64,000 bases of DNA. Source: JAYODW01 sp038116745 (GTDB lineage: Bacteria; Pseudomonadota; Gammaproteobacteria; Ga0077536). The notes below the pieces were generated by a model. That model was not told where the DNA came from. It saw only the letters and a list, made by a program, of their open reading frames with translations, and searched no databases. The number at the start of each line of letters is the position of its first letter. Position 1 is the first letter of the stretch. The stretch spans positions 1-64,000 of the forward strand of contig JAYODW010000030.1 in assembly GCA_038116745.1 (NCBI GenBank), written 5' to 3'. Shown piece by piece: positions 19,340-28,300 of this stretch. The position numbers and the translations under genes were made by a program.

Positions 19340-22300
19340 CTACATGCCCGCGGCCGAGTAGGTAGTGAGCTCGAGATTGATGTCGTCCACCGTCTCGCTG
19401 AAGCGCGTGATCGCCGTCTCGTGATCGCTGCTCATGTAGTCCGCCGGGATAAACAGATACCAAAGGGTGTTCCACACCGAGCGGCCGAACAGCTGGCTGT
19501 CCGTGTAGGCCGGATCGATACCGGTCACGGCGCCATCGGCTGTCGGGTACGCGCGAAAATCGCCGAACCGGATCAGCTCAGCAAAGCTGCCGTCGAGGCT
19601 GTCGGTGCGCGGGTTGTAAGCGAGCTGTTCCAGGTCGGTGATGTTGATCGGGTAAGGCACCGGTATGCGCTGGTTGACCACGTTCCAGGCGCGCGTTTTC
19701 GGCACCGCGCCGTCGGCGTAACGCATCACGTCCAGTCCCGCCGGCGTCAGACACACCCGCGGCGTGACCGCGAGCTGCTGCTCGCCGTCGGCGGCGACGT
19801 CGTAACCATCAAAGCGAACCCCGACGGAGCGGATCCGTGTCGAAAAGTTGGCGTTGCTGTAGCCGTGGTCCAGAGCGCTCAGAGAGTGGCCGAAAAAGTT
19901 GCGCCCGCTGTTGATTTCGGTCGAGAAGCGGATCTTGAAACCCGGCTGCGCCGGACCGGCCGGGTCGGCAAAGGGCCGGCAGTGCCGGGTAAAGTCCGGG
20001 TCCGAATTGAGGTCGTCCACCACTGTGCTGGCGAGATAGCTGGCCCACCGGGCGTCGGCGGCACCGTCACCCGGCGGCAGGATGCGCATGGCCTCGCTGC
20101 GCAGCGAGAAGTTCGACACCTCCCACTGCGGGTTGTTGAGCCCGATATCGCCCTTCAGCGCCTCGTAGTTGATTTTCAGCTGGGCCAGCTTGTCCGCCAG
20201 GCCACCGTTGCCGAGTTTCGGTGTCCCGCCGTCCCACAGGCCGAGCTGCAGCTCACTCTGGATAGCTTCGAGAATGCTTCCGGCGTTAGCCGGATGGCTA
20301 TCGGAAAGGCTGGTGTCGTACTCGTAGGCCTTGGCCGCGAGGAAGGCGAAACGCAGCGCGGTATCCATCGCGTTGTCGGACTTGCGCAGCGCCTCGTCGC
20401 GCGCCAGGCGGGAGGTCATGTCGTTGTAGCGGTTGCGCTGCGCGCTCGCGGCTATCTGCCGGTTCATCGCCGCACGCTCGTCGATCAGGCGCAGGCCTTC
20501 AGCCTGCAGCGTTCGGACCCGGTCGCTGGCGACCTCGAGCTCATGGACGGCCATGCCGATGTCGCGGCGTAAAACGGGCTCCTCGACCAGCATGTCCGAC
20601 ATGCCTTTCAGCATGCTGAGGAAGGTGTTGAATTCGGCGTATATCTTGGCGTCGTTGGCGCCGAACAGCTCGGCTTGCAGCTTAGCTTCTTGGGCGAGGA
20701 AAAGGATGCCTTTTTTAAAATTGACAAACCACTTAAAACCATCTTCCCTTGCCGCGCTAGATATATCGAAGCCAAGCAGGCGTGCTTTGCCAGGAGCGTT
20801 TCCGCCTGACATCGTCAGGTTCAAATCAGCAGCACCGATTTTTCTAAGGGTTTCCTTAATCTGATTGAGCTCTCGGATTAGGTCACCATTATTTTCATTG
20901 GCCACGGGGACTTCTATTCTGTCTCCGACTCCGCGAATGAATGCGGCGTCTGCTTCGCTGCCTGTATTACGAAAAGTCCAGTTTTTTTCCGGGTTGTATT
21001 CGAAAACCCCAGACGCCTGTATGACCTCCTGCGACGCCAGAATTGTCGCGAAAGCCGACCGCCGCGACTCCTGCGCCTCCGCGAACGCATCGAGCCGATA
21101 CTTGAAGTCGGTCCACGCGTTCCTGAGCTTCTTGTTATAGGTCTCGTAGCGGCGCAGCTTGTCGTTCAGCTCTAGCTCGGCCTTCAGCATGTCGGCGAGC
21201 GCGACCTGGATCCTGCCGGTCGACGCCCGTTCCTCCCACTCGTGAGGCGCCTCGAAGGCGTAATCAGATGCGGTGTTTATCGGCACCTTGACTGTCAGGA
21301 CACTGGCGTCATCCGGGCCAGTCTCAAAGTTCTCGAGGATGACCCCGTCGTAGGGGTCGTCCTCGGCATGTTCGTCGTACGGGAAGAGAGCGTTGAAAAT
21401 GTCGTCACGGTGGTCCTCCAGCTGTTTGTAGCTCACCGGCTGGAACTGAACGTCCTGTCCGCCGCTCAGCGATTTACCCTTGTCGCGCTCTCCCCAGACA
21501 CCATCCGCGACGATGTCGGCGCGCACCGTGGTGTAGGCATCGGCCGATTCGGGAATGAAGTCGTGGATAGCCGTGCTGTGCAGGTACATATAGGTCAGAA
21601 GATCCGGGCCGCTGTAGCCTTCCTTGAACAGCTTGCCGGCGCCGATAGCGCCGCGGAAGGGCGTACCGAAGAGGTCGATGAGGCGATTTTTGTAGTCGAT
21701 GTCCTGCCGGATGGCCTGCTCCTTGAGAGCGTCCGTGTCGTTGGCGATGGCGCGCAGATTCTGCGTGGTTTCGGTGACGACGTTCAGCGCCTGTACGGCG
21801 TTGGCAGCCGCGGCGGTGGCCGACTCGTAGACCTGCTCGAAATGGGTTTTTCGCACGAACCCGGACCCGTCGAACACGGGGTCGAGCCCGAAGCGCACCG
21901 CATCCGCGTCAAGTCCCAGCGGCGTCTGTGCGCTGTTGGCATCGTTCAGCGCCTGTTGGATCTCCCGCGCGGTGCCGGCCAGCGCGCGCAGCTCCGTTCG
22001 CGTCGTCTCGCGATCGAGGCGGTCCAGTCCCTCAAGCGGCTGCCCGTTATCGTCGACCGCAGGGTCAGCGGGCAGCATGGCGTTGCCCACCATCCAGTCG
22101 AACACCGCGCCCTGCAGGCTCCGCCCAGCCCATTCAGACACGCCCCAGGCGCGCGCCGGATCGGAGGTATCGGTGTAACCCTGCCACTGCGCGTCGGGAT
22201 CTGATGTGTAGGCCGCGCGGTAAGTCTCCTTCACGATTGACAGCCCCACCCGGGCCCGAGCAGTGGCGTGACGGGCAAAAGATTTTTCGTCGAGATAATC

Positions 22301-25300
22301 GGTCGGGATCACGTTGCCGAGCAATGCATACAGCTCTGCGCTGGCATTCCAGTCAAAGTTGTCGCGGCGGAGCAGTCCGTAGTGCTCTTTGATAGCCGAC
22401 AGATAGTGCCCGAAGGCGTCGCCGTGGCCCTGGGGGAACAGTATCAGCGCGTCGGTCTCGTCGATGAGACCGTCGTTGTTAGCGTCCTTGATGTTGTAGT
22501 TGGTGTTATAGGCGGCCTCGCCGAGCCCCTTGAAGTAATTCGGATATAGGCGGTTGTAGACCGGGAAAGACTTGAGATAGTCCGTTCCGCGCAGCAGCGC
22601 CAGCGTTTCTTCTCCCAGATCCGCCACCTCGTTCTGAAACGCGTGCACCCACGGGCTCGCCGCGAGCAGTGTGTCTTTGATACTACCGCTGGCAGAGACA
22701 ACGCTCAGCGCGGCATTCTGCGCGTCGCTGAAGGCCTCGTTGGCGTTCATTTCATGGAGCATCGCCAGCCGGGTCGAGGCCAGCAGGAGCGGCTGGTTGA
22801 AGCTGGAGTCGGCGGGATAGGCACCCGTGTCGTTATTGGTCAGCGCCAGCGCCCGGTCCTTGACCGTGGAGTAAAGCGCGATCAGCCCGACGTTCTCGAT
22901 AACGTCCTTGTCCGCATTCAGCGCGACCGGCCCGTCGTAGGGCGCCCCGGCCTCGACCAGCATGCTGCTGTAGGTCGCCGGCGCGTCGCCGGTGAAGTCC
23001 GCCGAGAAGCGCGCCTCGTAGGGGTTGACCGCATCCAGCACGCGCTTGACCCAGCCCATGACGAGCTGCGGCACGTAGACCTTCGCCCCCGAGGCCTGCA
23101 GCTGCGGGGAATTGAGAGCGCCGGCCCACTGATAGGGGGTTTGCCAGGCGGCGGCAAGCGAATAATCGCCGTCGCCTGAAGAAGGGCTACTCCAGTCGGG
23201 CGCTGAGGTGTCGAGGCTGACCAGGCGCCAGGCAGCGTCCCGTACCGTGCCGCCTTCGACATTCTGAGCGGCGAAGGCTCCGCAGTCATACTGTGACTCG
23301 GGCGTTGGGTCCGAGCTGATGTAGCATTCCCCGAAAAACAGCTCATGCTCGTGCCCGTAGCGCACGTAGAAGAGCTTGTCCCCCAGGGTGTATTCCGGAT
23401 CGCCCTCGAAGGTGATCGCATTGAGACCCTTGCCGGCGTCATATTTCGACCAGCCGAGCGGGTCGTCGTCCTTGTCGGGCGTCGGCAGGTCTTCCAGCGG
23501 CGCCACGTCGCGCACCCACCACTCGTAGTAGACCTCGTCGGTATTGCCGCCGAAATCGCCCGAATGCCGCAGCTCGATCTTCTCGTCGAACGGGTCGACC
23601 GGGGTAATAACCGACACGGCACCGCGGTAGCGTTCATCGCCGAGGCGGATGACGTGCAGGGTCACCGCGCCCGTCGCCTGCGGATGGTTGTTTTCCACCA
23701 GGGTGACGTACCTGTTCTCACCGACCGGGTCAGTCAGCGAGTCCGGGTTGGGCACCAGCACCGCACCGGTGCCGAGGCTGCGCAGCGGGCGGAAAAGCCA
23801 CTTGTCGGGAGCTCCACAGCTGGTGCTGTATTCGAGGGTGCTGGGGTCCAGGCAGCCAGCCAGCTCAAGGCCGAGGGGGGGTTGAACCAGCGGCTTGCCC
23901 GTCGCTTTAACGATCGGGACGTCTGCTGGTTCACCGTCTTCGTCGGTGTATTGACCAGCCTCGTTGCCATTTGCCTGCTCGCTGCCGTTCGATTTCTCGA
24001 CGAGCTCGTCAAGCGCATCCGTCCAGCTCGTGTTATCCGGGTCAAGCGCAACGAGGATATTGTAGTCATCGCCCTCCTCCGGCAGCCGGTTCGGCTCCAG
24101 CGTGGAGATCCCCAGCGGCACCGCGGTCAGGTCAGGATCGCCGCTTTCCCGCCCGTCAATGCGCCCGCGCAGCACCAGCTGCGATGCCAGGCTGTCGAAG
24201 TAGAAGCGCTGCGCCAGCGAGCCCGCAAGCTCTTTGAAATACCAGCGCGAGCCGACGACGGAGATCTTGTCCGTGTTCTTGGGCTCGTACCCTGCCGGAA
24301 GCTGATCCTTGCTGTATTCCTTAGCATGCACGTCAAGCAGGCGCATGAAGCGCGCGGCGTATCCGTCCAGGACTTCGGCCGGATCGTCAGCGGCGGCGAC
24401 GTCGAACGCCATGTCAGGGCTGGTGGAATCGAACACTACCTCCGCCGAGGCCCAGCCGATGACCCCCGGCAGGCCGGCGGCCGCGGGGTTTTCGGCCTTG
24501 TACTCACCGCCGGCGTAGGACAGTGTTTCGCCGCGCTTCAGCACCGGATAATCGGTCCGCCAATAGGCGCTGTAGGCGATGCTCTGGCCGGCGAATCCGG
24601 CCTCCGCGACGGCCGCAGCTCCGTCATATCGGTAGATTGTTACTGAGGCGGGATCGCTACTGGCGCGAGAAGAACAGTACTTGCCTGAAACGCCTGCAAA
24701 GTACGAGATCCCGGCGTCGCCAGCGTTCCCGCCGTCGTCATTTTGCAAGCCCTCTCCGCCGTTGCCACCGGTGTACCCGCCGCCGCCGCCCCCGGAGCCT
24801 GGTTCGTCGGCCGGTGGTGCCGGGTCTGTGCAATTGTCGGAATTGCCTGCGCCCGCTGTGCCGCCTTCGCCACCGCCGCCCCAGCCGCCGTCGCCGCCAT
24901 CAGCCGCGCTGCTGCCACCAGAGTTGGGTTCATCCGGATCTGAGTAGGCGCGGCCTCCCTGTGGTTGGGTTTTTGCGTCGTTATTACCCTCGCCCGTTCC
25001 GCGATAGCCGCCGCCGCCCGCGCCACCGTGAAAGTTGTTGCCCGTGCTGGCGGTAGTCCCGCCGCTCCCGCCGGACGACTGGCCGAAGGCGATACCACCA
25101 GCGTCTTTCCCAGACCCATTAAGGCCAGCACCGCCGCCGCCAGCGGCTATCAGGAGCAGTTGGTCGTCTGAACCCGGGGTGTCCTGGTCCCCGTTAACCA
25201 TCTTGACAATCGACGAGGCGCCACCGCCGCCGCCGCCGTGGTAAGAGGTCGCGCAGGCAGTTCCCTCTTCGCCGGCGTTACCTACCCCGATACGCAGTAG

Positions 25301-28300
25301 CTCACCGTTCTTTAGCTCTACGACGCCCGTGACGGTCGCGCCGTAACCTCCGCGCTTGCCGGCAACTCCGCCGCCCGGGGCGCCGGTCGCTTCCAGCAGG
25401 TAGTACCCATCCTCTAGAACGTCAAACGTGGCGAAAGCGTCAACTGCGGGGTAACTCTTTATCTTTTCAACAGAGGCATAACACCCCGCGTCCAGCGAGA
25501 TGAAATCGTCCGGAACAGCCGGCGACCCCAGACCGCGCGGTAGCCACTTGACCGGGGTTCCAACTGAAACGGTGGCCCCGCCCTCTCCCAGCCAGAAGCC
25601 CTCTGCCAGCGGGTACCAGAAACGGTACTCGAAGGGGCCCGGATCGTCGCCTTCCTCGGTGACGAAGTGCCCTCCTACCACCCAGGGCACGCCGTTCTTG
25701 TCGCGCCAGAACGTTCGCGGCGTCGTGTTTTGCGAATCCAACGGCTTGTTCCAGCCCTCGTTCTGCGTCAGCAGCCGTCCGTTCGTGACCAGATTCAGCG
25801 GGTAGAACGGCGTGACCTGGTCGCCGGCGAAGGTGACCGTCTTGAAATCGTAGGCCGGCTGAGTCGGGGCTCCCGCCGCAGTCAACAAGCCTTCTCCCGG
25901 CTGCGCGACCGGGTTGCCCGCCGCGTCGACCGGTAGGTGGGTGTCGGGGTCACGGTTCGGGAACAGCGCGGCCGGCGGGTCAAGGGTGCTGTCAGGGTCC
26001 CCGTCCCCGCCCAGCGCGCGCGTGGTCTTGACCGCGTAGGCGATCATGTCCGGTTCGCCGGTCTCCCGGTTCGTGAACTGGGCGAGCACGAAGGGCTCGG
26101 AAGTGTAGTGCGAGCACTCGCCGGCGGTGATTCCTGCGTTGTCGCAGTTGATGTCCTTCTGCAGCGCAAACACCGCGCTCTGGCCGATGTTCTTCATGCT
26201 GTCGCCCGTCATGCCGGCGTAATTCGACGGCGCAATCAGCGCGTGCTCTTCGTTCGGATTGAAGCCCGCCAGAGATCGGTCCGGCTGGTTGTAGACCGTC
26301 AGGCCGGTGAATACCGTCGGGTCAAAGAACTGATGCTCCGCGTCGACCCTCTGAGGCGCGGGGGGATTGAGATAGTCCTGGGTGAAACCCTCGCTGCCCA
26401 GCTGGCTGGCGATGTAAATGACCGGAGTTACGGGCGCGTCGTATTCCGGGAAGGAAACCGTGTTGTACTGGATCGTGCTGTCCGGGCAGAACGTATTCTC
26501 CGTTGCGTCCGAATCCACGCAGTGCCGATACCACTGCACCTGAAGCGCGTTGCTGTCGTTCCCGTAGACGGTGCTGTCGTTGACCGGAAAGACCGGCCCC
26601 CACTGCCCCACCAGCGCGGTCGAGTCGTACAGGGTGGCGTTGTAGTTGGCCACCTCGTTGATGATCCAGCCGGTGCCCAATCCGGCCTCGTCGGCAGAGC
26701 TTTGTAAACATGTGCCACGGTCGACGAAGAGCCCGGTCCGACAGGGTGGGACGCGGTCTGCGACGTAAATCTCCTCAGTTCTTTCAACCAGGTCAGGTTG
26801 GTCTGAGCGCACCACCCGCACCGCAATCTCCTCGCGGGTCAGGTCGCCGGTGGCGGGCTGGCCGTCCGTGCGCCGGCTGAACACCAGCACGCTGCGCGTG
26901 CCGGCCGTGGTCTCGGTGAAACGGGCGGTAAACGCGTTGGTGTCGGTCTGCGCAGTAGAGTGGTCGGAGTAGTACCGGCGCAGGAAATGCCAGCCGTCGT
27001 CGCTCGAGAGATCCAGGTCAAACGGTGCGGGACGCGCATCGTTGGGCGACAGCACGTAGCGATAATGCGCGTCCGGGTGGCCGCTGAACGCGACCTCGGT
27101 TGACGGGTAGATAAAATCCGACACGTAGTTCGGCGCGTCCCCGAGGTAGTGACCATCGGGGTCCTCCAGGAAGGCATATTGAGTCTCGGTGGCCGGGAAG
27201 TCTGTCGTCACCTGAATGGTATAGGTCTCGCCGGTGTTCGCGTCGGTCCAGTCAATCGAAAAGACCCCCGGCTTCAGGAAATAGAGTCGCTTGCCGACAC
27301 GATCCAACTGCCAGGCTTCCCCTTCACCGTCGGTGCTGGAGAGGGGACCACCGCTGGACAGGAGCTGCACATTCGGGCGATTGGTATCGGTCACCGGCTG
27401 CAACTCCGCATCATCCGGTAGCGCCGTGTCGAGCTGCAGGTTCATGCCGGCAACGCTCGAAAAATCGAGCCCTGTGCCGATGGGCAGGCGCGCCCGGAAG
27501 ATCGTGCGGTCAAAGTGGAATACCAGCTTTCCGGGTGCCGTGACCGCTGGATGCCTGAATGTCTTTGCGACAAGCCCCCCGAAGGTGTCGTTACCCATGG
27601 TGTCGAGGTCGACCGTGGCAAAGTTGTCGACCTGCTGGGACACCTCGCTCAGGGTGTAGCGGCGATTCGGCGAGCGGTAGACCGCGCCGACCTCGAGTGG
27701 ATCACCCTCGGGGATCCACTTCTCAAGTACCGTCAGAATACCGTCGGTAATCTGACGGCCGGTCTCGCCCGCGGGAAGGAAATACTCCTGCTCGACTGTG
27801 CGCAGGTAGGCGTGCTGTGCGAGCTGTGACAGCAGCTCTGGTGGCAGGCCAATGGTGAGCACGCTCACCTCAAAGCCAAACTCTTTCTGCCACAGCCAGA
27901 ACACGCGCCGATAGCTGCTGAGCGGACCCGCTTCGTCGGAATCGATGCCCTGCAGGTCGCCCGAAGTATCCGGCGTCGGGTTGTAGTGGAACCCGGGATG
28001 CAGCGCCGCGGCCAGCTGGGCATGGGTCACGTCTACCGGGACGAGCGCCGCGAAGCCCTTGGGCTCGAAATCGAAGCTGCCGTCCTCCACAGGCACTTTG
28101 ATGTAGGCGTAGTTCAGCTCTGCACCTTCAAGCGCAGGGTCGTTCAGCGGCAGACTGCCGGTGCCCGTGACATAGTCCAGCTGGTCGAACGGCACCTCGA
28201 GAAGCGGTCCGGCGCCGAGGGTTGCGGGCACCGCATCGGCGCGGATCTCGCCCATGCTGCGCGCAGATCCCCACACGCGCAGGTTATTGACCCCACCGGC

